Shown piece by piece: positions 17,226 to 25,755 of a stretch of 64,000 bases of DNA. This DNA comes from a marine actinobacterium PHSC20C1 (GTDB lineage: Bacteria; Actinomycetota; Actinomycetes; Actinomycetales; Microbacteriaceae), in the NCBI GenBank assembly GCA_000153145.1, contig CH672415.1:1819726-1883725 (forward strand), given 5' to 3'. The notes below the pieces were generated by a model. That model was not told the DNA's origin. It did no database searches and saw nothing but the letters and a program-made list of their open reading frames with translations. Positions within the stretch are counted from its first letter, which is position 1, and every line of letters starts with the position of its first letter. The translations under genes and the position numbers were made by a program.

Positions 17226-18200
17226 TCAGCGCAGTCTCGGCAGGACCTCGTTGCCGAGGAGCTCGATCTGCTCAAGATAGCGATCAAACTTGAATCTAAA
17301 GTCGAACACCACGTGGTCAACGCCAGCTGCTTGGAATTTCTTGACCTCTTCAACGACATCGTCCGGGTTACCAACGATGAGCTGACCTTCGAGATCTTCA
17401 ACAGTTTCAAACGTTCCCGACGGCGGCTTGACCGCGAACTTCGCCTTGTTCGCCCACGCCAACAGTCCGGGAACGTTGACATCTTTGAGTGCTTCCTCGC
17501 GGGTAGCCTCGATCGAGGTCGGCGGGATAACACCAACGGTCGGCATCGGACGGCCCGAAGCATCCGTCATCTCGCGCATCACTCCCATCCGCTTCTTAAT
17601 CGATTCGAGAGAAATACGTCCCGGCATCCATCCATCAGCGTATTCCGCTGCCAGACGTGCCGAGCGAGGTGTCGCACCGCAATACCAGAAGGGAATGTTT
17701 CCGCCGACTGGCTTGGGTTCAATGGTGACATTTTCGAAGGAGAAGATTCCATCGTCGTAGTCGACGTCGTTCTCGGTAAATACTCGCTTGAGGATTTCAG
17801 CGTTGGAACGCACCATGTCGACACGGTTGAGGTCTCCCCAGCCAATGGCGTCGAATTCGTGGTCGAAGGTTCCTGCGCCGAAGCCAAGAATGAGGCGGGG
17901 CCCGAGCAGCTGAGTCATTGTTCCCGCCATCAAGGCGGTTATCAGCGGGTGGCGGAACGGAATTAGGGAACCGGTTCCCAACTCGATCTTGTTGGTGACA
18001 GCACCGATCGCGGTCAGGGTAGTGAGCGCATCGTAGAAGGTGCGGTTCGGCTTCTCCATTTCGCCGTGGGGTTCGAACACAAGGTGGTCACGAACCCACA
18101 CCGAGTCAAAGCCAAGCTCCTCAGCACGCTGCGAACCCTGGAGAAGGTTTTCTTTGCTTGCGTGTTCGCCGAAGTGCGGCAGTAGTAGGCCAAATTTCAT
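17226..18200 (-). CDS. LLM class, probably F420-dependent oxidoreductase
   Basis: A 324-residue luciferase-like (beta/alpha)8 enzyme. It begins [11 protein letters not shown] and has VWVRDHL (residues 35-41), a position that lines the cofactor cleft in F420-dependent relatives. [15 protein letters not shown] follows near residue 105 and [22 protein letters not shown] from about 170. These fit F420-dependent more than FMNH2-dependent members, though the assignment is by resemblance. It lies between a cyclic amidohydrolase and the ABC genes in one operon. A hydride transfer to, or from, a heterocycle before ring opening would fit the context. An F420 supply module is encoded only a few kilobases away. 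Confidence 0.82.
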   Translation of the reverse strand: MKFGLLLPHFGEHASKENLLQGSQRAEELGFDSVWVRDHLVFEPHGEMEKPNRTFYDALTTLTAIGAVTNKIELGTGSLIPFRHPLITALMAGTMTQLLGPRLILGFGAGTFDHEFDAIGWGDLNRVDMVRSNAEILKRVFTENDVDYDDGIFSFENVTIEPKPVGGNIPFWYCGATPRSARLAAEYADGWMPGRISLESIKKRMGVMREMTDASGRPMPTVGVIPPTSIEATREEALKDVNVPGLLAWANKAKFAVKPPSGTFETVEDLEGQLIVGNPDDVVEEVKKFQAAGVDHVVFDFRFKFDRYLEQIELLGNEVLPRLR

Positions 18201-18202
18201 GG

Positions 18203-19615
18203 TCAGTTCCCTTCAGTAGTGGCCACGGTGGCCTTACGGTCGGCCCCGGCGGCCGCAATCTTCCCGAATCCGGGCTGTCCGACAACGACACCGTCGGCGT
18301 AGACGTCGTGTCCACGCACGATCGTGCGTTCGATGCGAGCGCTGATCGTTCGTCCGTTGTATGGCGTCCAGCCGGTCTTCGACAGAACATCCTCGTCGGT
18401 GATGGTCCATTCGTGACCCATGTCAGCAATCACGATGTCTGCATCAGCACCAACCGCGAGCGTGCCCTTGATACCAGCGAGACCAAACTTGTCTGCGGGA
18501 ATTTCTGAAACCATCGCAACGGCGCGTTCCAGAGTCAGCTCGCCACGGTTGACCGCATCAAGCATGAGTTCGTAGTAGTACTGAATACCCGGAGTGCCGG
18601 TGTGCGCCTTCCACATCTCGGTCCAGCCAATTTCTTTCTCTTCACGTGTGTGAGGTGCGTGGTCCGAGCTGGCGATGTCGATGGTTCCGTCGCGCATACC
18701 TTCCCAGATGGCGGCACGGTTGTCGTCAGGAACCCAGTACGACAACGCGTAGGGACCGAGGGTCTGAACGTCGTTCCAGGTGGAAAGGAACGGGGCCCAG
18801 TGATTCACTTCGCACGTCACGTCAACACCGTTCGCTTTCGCACGACGCACCGCTTCAATCGAGCGACGAGTTTGGATGTGAGCAATGTGGACGGGGCAGC
18901 CTGAGGCCTCAGCCAGACGAAGAACAACATCAATCGCGGTGTCCCAGATCACTCCCTCGCGAGCAGCGTAGGCCGACGCGTAGCCTTCTGGCGTGTTGTC
19001 GCCACGGGCCAACACTTCGCCCTCGATGTAGTCCATCAAGCCCTGATCGTGAGGGTGAATAATAAAGCGGATATCTGTCTTTGCGATCTGATCCATAATC
19101 TGCAGAAGATGACCGTGGTCATGAATACCGGTGCCGGCAGGGTGCGGGTAGTCGCGGCCCGTGTCGACGACCATATAGATCTTGTAAGCGCGAATCCCCA
19201 TCTCAGACATGGGAATGATGTGATCAAACTTGGTCGGTGCTGGGTTGTGATTCCAATCAACCAAAGACGACGACGCGTAACGCTCAAAGACATCCGTAAG
19301 GCTGTCAACATCGACCGTCGGCGGCTTGAGGTTGGGCATCCCAAAGATCGTTGTTACCCCACCGGCGGCAGCCTGGCGCGTAGTGGTAAGAATGTCATCC
19401 TTGTGTTCGTAGCCAGGCTCGCGAGTGTGAACGTGAACGTCGACCATGCCGGGCAGTACGAGACGGCCAGTCGCATCGATAGTTCGTGCCGCATCCGTAG
19501 CAACGTCGCGCGCAACTACGCCGGCGACCTTGCCACCGTGCACGAGCAGGTCTCCCTCTACGGGGCCGCTCGGGGTGACTACTGTGCCACCGCTAATTCT
19601 CAGATCGATGCTCAC
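18203..19615 (-). CDS. Cyclic amidohydrolase (dihydroorotase/allantoinase/hydantoinase family)
   Basis: A 470-residue binuclear-metal hydrolase that opens cyclic amides. All metal ligands expected for the family are visible: His61 and His63 in DVHVHTREPG, the lysine to be carboxylated Lys145 (AYKIYM), His187 or His189 (FIIHPHD), His243/His246 (PVHIAHI) and Asp318 (SSDHAPH). The DVHVHTREPG wording is closest to allantoinase and dihydroorotase. Orotate synthesis is unlikely here because its operon partners are an LLM enzyme, an ABC importer and a hydrolase. It overlaps the hydrolase upstream by ATGA and lies two bases from the LLM gene. The natural ring substrate is not identifiable. Confidence 0.88.
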   Translation of the reverse strand: MSIDLRISGGTVVTPSGPVEGDLLVHGGKVAGVVARDVATDAARTIDATGRLVLPGMVDVHVHTREPGYEHKDDILTTTRQAAAGGVTTIFGMPNLKPPTVDVDSLTDVFERYASSSLVDWNHNPAPTKFDHIIPMSEMGIRAYKIYMVVDTGRDYPHPAGTGIHDHGHLLQIMDQIAKTDIRFIIHPHDQGLMDYIEGEVLARGDNTPEGYASAYAAREGVIWDTAIDVVLRLAEASGCPVHIAHIQTRRSIEAVRRAKANGVDVTCEVNHWAPFLSTWNDVQTLGPYALSYWVPDDNRAAIWEGMRDGTIDIASSDHAPHTREEKEIGWTEMWKAHTGTPGIQYYYELMLDAVNRGELTLERAVAMVSEIPADKFGLAGIKGTLAVGADADIVIADMGHEWTITDEDVLSKTGWTPYNGRTISARIERTIVRGHDVYADGVVVGQPGFGKIAAAGADRKATVATTEGN

Positions 19616-20562
19616 TGGGGTACCTCCGTGTTCTCGGTGATCTCTCCGGCTTCAGCAGAGAGCGTGGTTCGGGTCACAACATCTCGGGGCTGAACGTAAC
19701 GGTCCAGCCACTCGACGATGCGCGGCGTTGTTTGCTCCCAGTACCGGTCATAGGCCGCGTAGTGGGTGGTGTGGCGCTGCATGATGAGTTGCTTGGGCCC
19801 GCGGGCTGCTGAGTAGAGAGCTTCAGCGTGATCGGTCGGCGTCGTGGCGTCCCCTTCGACACCGATCACTAGTAGTGGTGTCGTCAACCGGCGAGCCGCG
19901 TCAATCGGTTTGTACGTCAGGATTTCCTCGGCGCAGGAGAGCGGAATCGCGCTCGGGATTCGGTCATCCACGTCAGCCTTGATTTTGGTGGCGCGGCGCT
20001 CGGGAGTCGGAACCATGATTTCTTCACGCGGATGCACGAGCCGGCCCTTGCCGGTGGTCGCACGAAGCCGACGATCCTCGTCGAGGCTTTCCAAGAATGC
20101 GAGCCATTCGTGCTCTGCGCGCATGCGATGGAGCCAATCCGTGCCGTCAGCGACAGGAACTTGACTAACCGCTGCCCGAACCCGAGGATCGGCGTCAGCG
20201 AGCAATACTGCGTTGCCGCCACCGGTTCCACCGGTGCCGAAGGCACCAATCGCGTCAGCAACGACGTCATCGCGGGTTGTGAGATAGGTCACGGCGTTGA
20301 CAAGATCTTGCAACTGTCGAGCTGGCGACAGGATGCCGCGGTTACCTTCGGAGTCACCGAATCCGCGGTAGTCGAAAATGAGTACTGCGAATCCCGCAGC
20401 GACAAGCGCTTCGTGATAGCGGACGTAGAGGTTGGCGTCTTTAAGCCCGAGCCAGCCCGGTCCTTGCACGATCGCACGGTACGGACCATCAGTGTCAGGG
20501 GTTCGCCAGATTCCCGCAAGGCGGTCTCCGTCGCTATAGAACTCGACGTTCGTTGTCTTCAT
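19612..20562 (-). CDS. Alpha/beta hydrolase-fold protein with an altered nucleophile elbow
   Basis: A 316-residue alpha/beta hydrolase of the XylS/dienelactone hydrolase-like group. VLIFDYRGFGDSEG (about residues 57-70), the acid in GVEGDATTPTDH and the histidine in TTHYAAYD are recognisable. At the nucleophile elbow, where GxSxG is expected, the sequence is IGAFGTGGTGGGNA, so the catalytic serine is absent unless a threonine serves. The ATG at 20562 (MKTTNVEF) has GAGGGG upstream; an in-frame extension to 20682 is unlikely. It is first in a seven-gene operon, and a shared operator (20693-20703) lies about 130 bases upstream. Confidence 0.8.
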   Translation of the reverse strand: MKTTNVEFYSDGDRLAGIWRTPDTDGPYRAIVQGPGWLGLKDANLYVRYHEALVAAGFAVLIFDYRGFGDSEGNRGILSPARQLQDLVNAVTYLTTRDDVVADAIGAFGTGGTGGGNAVLLADADPRVRAAVSQVPVADGTDWLHRMRAEHEWLAFLESLDEDRRLRATTGKGRLVHPREEIMVPTPERRATKIKADVDDRIPSAIPLSCAEEILTYKPIDAARRLTTPLLVIGVEGDATTPTDHAEALYSAARGPKQLIMQRHTTHYAAYDRYWEQTTPRIVEWLDRYVQPRDVVTRTTLSAEAGEITENTEVPQ

Positions 20563-20839
20563 GTGGTGCGGGTTCCCCTCGGATAGCTCAACGCAACAGT
20601 GCGCGGGACCCAGAGCACGGACGGGCGAATCATCGCCCGAGACTGTGACCGAAAGTTTCGGTTGAGCCCGCAAAACCATCATGACCCATTTTGTATCCAG
20701 AATCCAGTATTGATTTAAAGTTCCTCAAAGCCGTAGGATCAAATAGACCGCCGATCTGATTTGATCGGTTGCAATGGCCTGGGATTGGGCCGTGAGTCTT
20801 CGATACCCCATAACGAACCACACCCATCCCGGAGGATCC
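20563..20839. promoter_or_regulatory. Divergent control region, hydrolase operon / F420-0 ABC operon
   Basis: This 277-base spacer holds operator C (20693-20703) and the GGAGG ribosome site just before 20840. I looked for cobalamin-type riboswitch elements because the right-hand transporter is FecBCD-like, and saw none. No RNA gene was recognised. Confidence 0.6.
20693..20703 (-). promoter_or_regulatory. Operator C, ATTCTGGATAC element
   Basis: GTATCCAGAAT on the plus strand reads ATTCTGGATAC toward the hydrolase operon starting at 20562. It also lies 137 bases upstream of the F420-0 binding-protein gene at 20840. The surrounding bases (ATTTTGTATCCAGAAT, then CA and ATTGA) match operator E closely. 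The dyad is incomplete compared with sites A and B. Confidence 0.65.
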
Positions 20840-21859
20840 ATGCCTGCTATTACTCATCACACTCGGCGCTCAACTCAGCTGCTCGCAACAATCGCAGCCT
20901 CAAGCGCCCTACTGCTCGGGGGTTGCGCAACCACCGCCGCCTCGGGTGGAGACCCCGAAGAAACTAGCGCCCCCGCTGGTAGCGCCTACCCACTGACCAT
21001 TGATAATTGCGGCACAGAACTCACATTGGATGCCGCACCAGCCAGAGTCGTCACGATCAAGTCGTCGACACTGGAACTGTTGCTCGCACTCGGCCTCGGC
21101 GACCGTATTGTAGGAAGCGCTTTCACCGATGGACCCGTGCCCGAAGAGTTCACAACTATTGCCTCGGATATTCCCCTCATTAGCGACAAGGTTCCTTCGC
21201 AAGAGGTGACGCTGGCCACCGAGCCGGACTTCATTTATGCCGGTTGGGAGTCAAACCTCACCGCCGAAGGTGCGGGGGAACGTGCTGACCTCGCCAAGCT
21301 CGGCGTCGACACCTACGTCGCCCCTGCCGCCTGCAAGGGTGACGGTTACATGCCTGATCCGCTTGAGTTCAGCGAAGTCTTCCGTGAGTTTGCCGAAGTT
21401 GGCGTTGTCTTTAATGTTCCGGATGCCGCAGACTCACTCATCTCGGAGCAAGAAGCAGCCCTAGCCGAGATCGAGCCCAACACTGACGGTCTCACCGCAC
21501 TCTGGTACTCCTCAGGCAAGGACACCCCATTCGTCGGAGCCGGAATCGGCTCACCCCAGATGATCATGGGTGCGGCAGGGCTCGTCAACATCGGCGCAGA
21601 GGTGAAGGATTCGTGGACCTCGATGAGTTGGGAAGTTATCGTCGACGAGAACCCCGATGTGATCGTGCTCGTGGACTCATCGTGGAACACTGCAGAGTCA
21701 AAAATTGAGTATCTCGAATCGAACCCCATCACTTCGATTTTGACGGCTGTCCAAGAAAAGCGATATGTGATTCTTGATTTCGCCGCCACCGAAGCCGGCG
21801 TGCGCAATGTCGGCGCGGTTGCCTCTACCGTGGAACAACTCAAGGAGCTCGGCCTGTAA
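20840..21859 (+). CDS. Substrate-binding lipoprotein of a proposed F420-0 ABC transporter
   Basis: A 339-residue extracellular protein of the FecB/BtuF (class III) fold. The signal peptide ends in LLLGGC with lipidated Cys29. The mature part starts LTIDNCGTELTLDAAPARVVTI, the usual opening of iron-siderophore/cobalamin binders (split: residues about 52-73). GGAGGATCC precedes the ATG at 20840. From memory, TIGRFAMs defines a three-gene actinobacterial cassette of this type proposed to import F420-0, often beside cofE and fgd. Here cofE and fgd indeed follow, convergently, within 5 kb, so that role is favoured over siderophore uptake. Direct transport evidence is lacking. Confidence 0.82.
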   Translation: MPAITHHTRRSTQLLATIAASSALLLGGCATTAASGGDPEETSAPAGSAYPLTIDNCGTELTLDAAPARVVTIKSSTLELLLALGLGDRIVGSAFTDGPVPEEFTTIASDIPLISDKVPSQEVTLATEPDFIYAGWESNLTAEGAGERADLAKLGVDTYVAPAACKGDGYMPDPLEFSEVFREFAEVGVVFNVPDAADSLISEQEAALAEIEPNTDGLTALWYSSGKDTPFVGAGIGSPQMIMGAAGLVNIGAEVKDSWTSMSWEVIVDENPDVIVLVDSSWNTAESKIEYLESNPITSILTAVQEKRYVILDFAATEAGVRNVGAVASTVEQLKELGL

Positions 21860-22908
21860 TGACGGCCCTTCCGGAGACGATCAGCCCCGTACGCCGCGGT
21901 AGTCCATTCACTACCGCGGCGTGGGGTGTGCTGCTGCTGGCAGCCGTGCTGAGCTCTCTGGTCTTTGCCGTCACGATTGGCCCGGCACCGCTTTCTGCCG
22001 GGGATGTGTTCGCCAGCGTGCGTGCGCACTTGGGGTTAGGAGAGAGCGCCCTCTCAGCGATTCAGGATGGAATCGTTTGGGAGCTTCGAATGCCCCGCGT
22101 ACTGACGGCGGCGGCCGTGGGAGCTGGACTCGCACTGTGCGGTGCGGTCATGCAGGCACTGACGCGTAATCCACTAGCGGATCCGTACCTCCTCGGGCTG
22201 TCATCTGGCGCCTCTGTAGGAGCCGTTGTTGTAATTGTCCTGGGCGCAGCCGTCGTACTTCCGCTAGCGGCATTCGCCGGAGCTCTTGCTGCTCTTGGCG
22301 CGACGCTGGGACTCGCCCGCACGGCTGGCGCGCTCACCCCGACACGCACGGTATTGGCGGGGCTGGCCGTCTCGAGCGTCTTCGGTGCTGTGACGAGTCT
22401 CATCATCTTTTGGAGCGCAACAGGCGATAGCTATCGGGAGATTCTCAGCTGGCTACTGGGGTCACTCGCTGGCACAGACTGGGGCTCAGTGCAGCTTGCT
22501 GGCGGCGCGCTACTCGTCGTTGGACTGCCGCTGCTCGCGAGCGCCCGAATCCTCGATGCCTTCGCTTTTGGAGACCGTGCAGCGGCGGCGCTCGGAATCG
22601 ATGTTGGTCGCAGCCGTGCCCTTCTGCTGACCGGCACCGCTCTCCTTACCGGTGCTCTCGTCGCCGTGAGTGGTTCAATCGGTTTTGTCGGTCTGATTCT
22701 GCCGCACGCGGTTCGCCTCCTGGTGGGGGCGCGTCATCGGGCTCTCCTGCCGCTATCTGCACTCGCTGGGGCGCTCTTCCTGATCTGGGCTGACACCGCA
22801 GCTCGCACTGTTTTTGACCCGCGCGAACTGCCCGTCGGGATTATCACCGCGCTCGTTGGCGGCCCAGTGTTTGCGATTATTCTCATGAGATCACGGAGTG
22901 TGCAATGA
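21859..22908 (+). CDS. FecCD-type permease of a proposed F420-0 ABC transporter
   Basis: A 349-residue permease with about ten hydrophobic segments, as in BtuC. Family motifs are LRMPRVLTAAAVGAGLALCGAVMQ (split around residues 73-96), NPLADPYLLGLSSGAS (101-116) and GFVGLILPHAVRLLVG (near 272-287). The start codon overlaps the binding-protein stop as TAATG, and the stop overlaps the ATPase start as ATGA, so the three are tightly coupled. Substrate is inferred from the context described for the binding protein; a corrinoid or siderophore cannot be excluded from this gene alone. Confidence 0.88.
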   Translation: MTALPETISPVRRGSPFTTAAWGVLLLAAVLSSLVFAVTIGPAPLSAGDVFASVRAHLGLGESALSAIQDGIVWELRMPRVLTAAAVGAGLALCGAVMQALTRNPLADPYLLGLSSGASVGAVVVIVLGAAVVLPLAAFAGALAALGATLGLARTAGALTPTRTVLAGLAVSSVFGAVTSLIIFWSATGDSYREILSWLLGSLAGTDWGSVQLAGGALLVVGLPLLASARILDAFAFGDRAAAALGIDVGRSRALLLTGTALLTGALVAVSGSIGFVGLILPHAVRLLVGARHRALLPLSALAGALFLIWADTAARTVFDPRELPVGIITALVGGPVFAIILMRSRSVQ

Positions 22909-23780
22909 CTCAGCTAATCGATGTTCGACCACCCAGCGAAGTCCCGCTCGTAGCCAAGCGAGAGCTGCCGGGGCTTGAAGCTTCCCGCCTCTCGGTCAGC
23001 CGCGGCGGCCGGCTCCTTGTCGACGACGTTGACATTTCGGCACCGCCCGGATCCCTCAGTGCTGTACTGGGGCCGAACGGAGCCGGTAAGAGCACCCTGC
23101 TTTCGCTAATCGCGGGCCTAGAACAACCGGATGCCGGAACCGTCTCACTCGGTGGCGGGAACCTGACTGGCCTTAGTCGCCGTGCTCGCGCACTGCGGGT
23201 TGCGCTAGCCGAGCAGGAGGTTCGCGACGCACCTAACCTGTCAGTTCGCGAGGTCGTTGCTCTCGGCCGCACACCGCATCTGGGGGCGTGGGGACTGTCG
23301 AGCGACGAAGACGATGAGGTCGTCGCAAGGTGCCTTGCCGACACTGAGCTGAGTGCTCTAGCCACTCGCAGTTATGACACGCTGTCGGGCGGCGAGCGTC
23401 AGAGGGTCAACCTAGCTCGTGCGCTTGCGCAGGAGCCTGGGTTGTTGTTGCTTGACGAGCCAACCAACCACCTTGATGTTCGAGCCCAGTTGGGCACACT
23501 CTCGCTGTTGCGTCAGCTTGTTGCAGGCGCTGCAGGGATTCATGCCAGAGTTGGCCCGCGCCCGACAGTAATCGCGGCGTTGCATGATTTGAACCTGGCC
23601 GCGATGTTTGCCGATCATGTTGTCGTGCTCGCCGCTGGTCGAGTTGTGGCTTCTGGTGATCCCGTCCTTGTACTCACGAGGGAGCTCATAGCGTCGGTGT
23701 GGGGCGTCGACGCGAGCGTTCTCACTCACCCTGTCACCGGGCGTCCAATTATTGCCTTCACCGGCATCATGCCCCGCTGA
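22905..23780 (+). CDS. ATPase of a proposed F420-0 ABC transporter
   Basis: A 291-residue ATPase of the FecE/BtuD type. Walker A is GPNGAGKST, the signature LSGGERQR, Walker B LLLDEPTNHLD and the switch histidine AALHDLN. An extra loop of about 15 residues, with GAAGIHARVGPRPTV, lies between Walker B and the switch region and is not usual in FecE proteins. It ends at a hairpin (23768-23810) that overlaps its stop codon and separates it from the convergent fgd gene. It would power uptake of the deglutamylated F420 precursor. Confidence 0.88.
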   Translation: MTQLIDVRPPSEVPLVAKRELPGLEASRLSVSRGGRLLVDDVDISAPPGSLSAVLGPNGAGKSTLLSLIAGLEQPDAGTVSLGGGNLTGLSRRARALRVALAEQEVRDAPNLSVREVVALGRTPHLGAWGLSSDEDDEVVARCLADTELSALATRSYDTLSGGERQRVNLARALAQEPGLLLLDEPTNHLDVRAQLGTLSLLRQLVAGAAGIHARVGPRPTVIAALHDLNLAAMFADHVVVLAAGRVVASGDPVLVLTRELIASVWGVDASVLTHPVTGRPIIAFTGIMPR

Positions 23781-23810
23781 CCCCGAAGCGAAGAGGGTCA
23801 GCAGGGCATG
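23768..23810. terminator. Hairpin between convergent F420-0 ABC and fgd operons
   Basis: CATGCCC-C-GCTGACCC pairs with GGGTCAGC-A-GGGCATG around an 11-base loop. The left arm includes the ATPase stop codon. There is no long U-tract, so termination may be inefficient or rho-assisted, but the position between two convergent operons fits a bidirectional terminator. Confidence 0.65.
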
Positions 23811-23826
23811 ACGGAAACGCTCGGGC

Positions 23827-24852
23827 CTATTTAGGCTGACGTGCCCGCAGGCGGGGAGCAAGGTCCCGTTCGAACAGCTCGAGGAATCGACGCTGATCGT
23901 GCCCCGGTGCATGGAAGACGAGGTGGTTGAAGCCCCAGTCAATGTACTGCCCAATGGCCTCCACGACGGTGTCTGGGTCGGTTCCGACAATCCACCGCTT
24001 GGCGATTTCTTCGATGGGCAGTGCGTCAGCGGCGCGCTCCATCTCTACCGGGTCAGTGATGTCATGCTTTTGCTCCTTAGAAAGCGAAAGCGGCGACCAG
24101 AACCGCGTGTTGTCGAGAGCGGCTTCCTCAGCTTCTTCGTACGAGAGCTTGATCTCGATCATCCGGTCGTAGTCATCGAAAGACCCGCCCGAAACCTCGA
24201 CACCTTCGCGTACCGCCGGCATTAGCTTGTCGACGTACAGTTCCGCACCCTTGCCCGAGGTGCAGATGAAGCCATCACCGGCACGCCCGGCATACTTCGC
24301 CACTTGGGGACCACCCGCGGCAATGTAGACAGGAACGCCACCCTCGGGGCGGTCATAGATCGAAGCCTCGTGGGTGGAGTAATACTCTCCATCGAAGTTC
24401 ACCCGATCCTTCTCCCAGAGTTCACGCATGAGACGAACCGATTCACGAAGACGCGCATACCGTTCGCGGAACTCGGGCCATTCCTGCTCACCGGGTCCGG
24501 CAAAACCGGTCGCAATCTCATTGAGCGCTTCACCCGTGCCGAAGCCAGCAACAATTCGTCCTGGGTACAAGCAACCGAGACTCGCAAAAGCCTGCGCGAG
24601 CACGGCCGGGTTATAACGGAACGTGGGGGTCATTACCGAGGTGCCGATAATCACCTTTGACGTGCGCTCACCCACGGCAGCCATCCAGGCCAACGAGAAC
24701 GGGGCATGCCCGCCGGTGTGACGCCACGGTTGGAAGTGGTCACTCGTCCAGACCGACTCCATGCCGTGCTTTTCCGCTGCGACGGCGATTTCAACAAGTT
24801 CACGTGGATCGAATTGTTCGGCGCTGGCCTTGTATCCGAGTTTCAGAGTCAT
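23827..24852 (-). CDS. fgd: F420-dependent glucose-6-phosphate dehydrogenase
   Basis: A 341-residue LLM enzyme that oxidises glucose 6-phosphate to 6-phosphogluconolactone and reduces F420 to F420H2 in the cytoplasm. It follows mycobacterial Fgd1 closely, from [12 protein letters not shown] at the start to [14 protein letters not shown] near the end. The residues known to act in Fgd1 are present, shifted by one: His39 and Trp43 in SDHFQPWRH, and Glu108 in [12 protein letters not shown]. The ATG at 24852 has a GAAAGGGAA ribosome site. It is the last gene of an operon with an F420-dependent enzyme and cofE, so it would recharge the cofactor for the local oxidoreductases. Confidence 0.95.
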   Translation of the reverse strand: MTLKLGYKASAEQFDPRELVEIAVAAEKHGMESVWTSDHFQPWRHTGGHAPFSLAWMAAVGERTSKVIIGTSVMTPTFRYNPAVLAQAFASLGCLYPGRIVAGFGTGEALNEIATGFAGPGEQEWPEFRERYARLRESVRLMRELWEKDRVNFDGEYYSTHEASIYDRPEGGVPVYIAAGGPQVAKYAGRAGDGFICTSGKGAELYVDKLMPAVREGVEVSGGSFDDYDRMIEIKLSYEEAEEAALDNTRFWSPLSLSKEQKHDITDPVEMERAADALPIEEIAKRWIVGTDPDTVVEAIGQYIDWGFNHLVFHAPGHDQRRFLELFERDLAPRLRARQPK

Positions 24853-24879
24853 ACTGTTTCCCTTTCTCATGGAGATCAC

Positions 24880-24898
24880 TGATTGCCGTTGGCAATCA
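24880..24898 (-). other. Small hairpin between cofE and fgd
   Basis: TGATTGCC and GGCAATCA form a perfect 8-bp stem with a 3-base loop in the 48-base gap between the cofE stop and the fgd start. It may adjust relative expression of the two genes; there is no U-tract. Confidence 0.5.
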
Positions 24899-24900
24899 CT

Positions 24901-25755
24901 TCACGCCGGTTTGTTTACTCCTGATGCCTGCGCTGCTGCCATACCCGCGGCATAGCCGACCGAAAATCCCTCAGCGTGCCCCTCGCTCCTGCCGAGCTCG
25001 ATGGCCTCATCCGTTCCCAACCGGAACATGTCGCGGTCGCCTATACGCACAAGACTCGAAGCGCCAGGCAGGTCGAGAGAGCCGACGGCGTGCCTCAGTC
25101 CCGAAACTATCGCGACCGGACATCCGCTTGTCTTGCCTTTAACGAGATCTCCCGCCGCCGCTAATTCATCTGCCGTGCACGCCATCGTGACGGTCAACGG
25201 CCGACCCGCCGCATCCGTTCCGCCTCTCAGGTCATCGATGACGTGAACACCCGCAGCACCAATGGCGACATCAGTTTGTCCCTCGCGCCACGGCCGACCC
25301 AGGGTGTCGGAAATCAGCACACCGATCGCAACCCCGCTGAGCTCGCGCAATCCTTTGGCTAGTTGTTGAGCCGTCGCATCCGGATCATGAGGAAGCAAAA
25401 GCACCGTTCCCTCAGGAGTGTTCGACGCATCGACCCCTGCAGCCGCCGCAACCATTCCCAAGCGATTCTCGACGATTCGGGTGACCCCGTTTTCGTGGGC
25501 TCGCGATGCGACGAGACGGACCGTTTCGTCGGTGATCGCCTGTTCCCGATCCGAGGCGTGCACGATTCGCCCCTCCGCTTTGGAGACAATCTTTGAGGTC
25601 ACGACAAGAATGTCTCCCTCAGCCATGCCCGGTTCGCGTACCGCGTCCCAGATCAGTTGAACAAGGTCGTCGCCGGGTCTAATTTCACCAATGCCCTCGA
25701 CGGCGCGCACGGTCACTCTCGCGGTGCGAGCGGCGTTGTTCCTCTCCGCATTCAT
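24901..25755 (-). CDS. cofE: Coenzyme F420-0:L-glutamate ligase
   Basis: A 284-residue CofE protein, the stand-alone equivalent of the N-terminal half of FbiB. It adds L-glutamate to F420-0 using GTP, giving the polyglutamyl tail that keeps the cofactor in the cell. Family motifs are [15 protein letters not shown] (about residues 48-62), [21 protein letters not shown] and [21 protein letters not shown]-terminal extension of about 30 residues beyond the usual end is alanine/glycine rich. The start at 25755 overlaps the LLM gene stop by ATGA. No cofC, cofD, cofG or cofH is present in the window. Confidence 0.93.
   Translation of the reverse strand: MNAERNNAARTARVTVRAVEGIGEIRPGDDLVQLIWDAVREPGMAEGDILVVTSKIVSKAEGRIVHASDREQAITDETVRLVASRAHENGVTRIVENRLGMVAAAAGVDASNTPEGTVLLLPHDPDATAQQLAKGLRELSGVAIGVLISDTLGRPWREGQTDVAIGAAGVHVIDDLRGGTDAAGRPLTVTMACTADELAAAGDLVKGKTSGCPVAIVSGLRHAVGSLDLPGASSLVRIGDRDMFRLGTDEAIELGRSEGHAEGFSVGYAAGMAAAQASGVNKPA

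Noticed and set aside
20563-20839. Cobalamin riboswitch upstream of the FecBCD-like cassette
   Set aside because: No B12-box-like sequence or matching stem set could be seen in the spacer.
20840-23780. Plain siderophore or haem uptake system
   Set aside because: Possible from the fold alone, but the convergent cofE-fgd operon and the shared control region with F420-linked genes make F420-0 import the better reading; kept as an alternative, not as the call.
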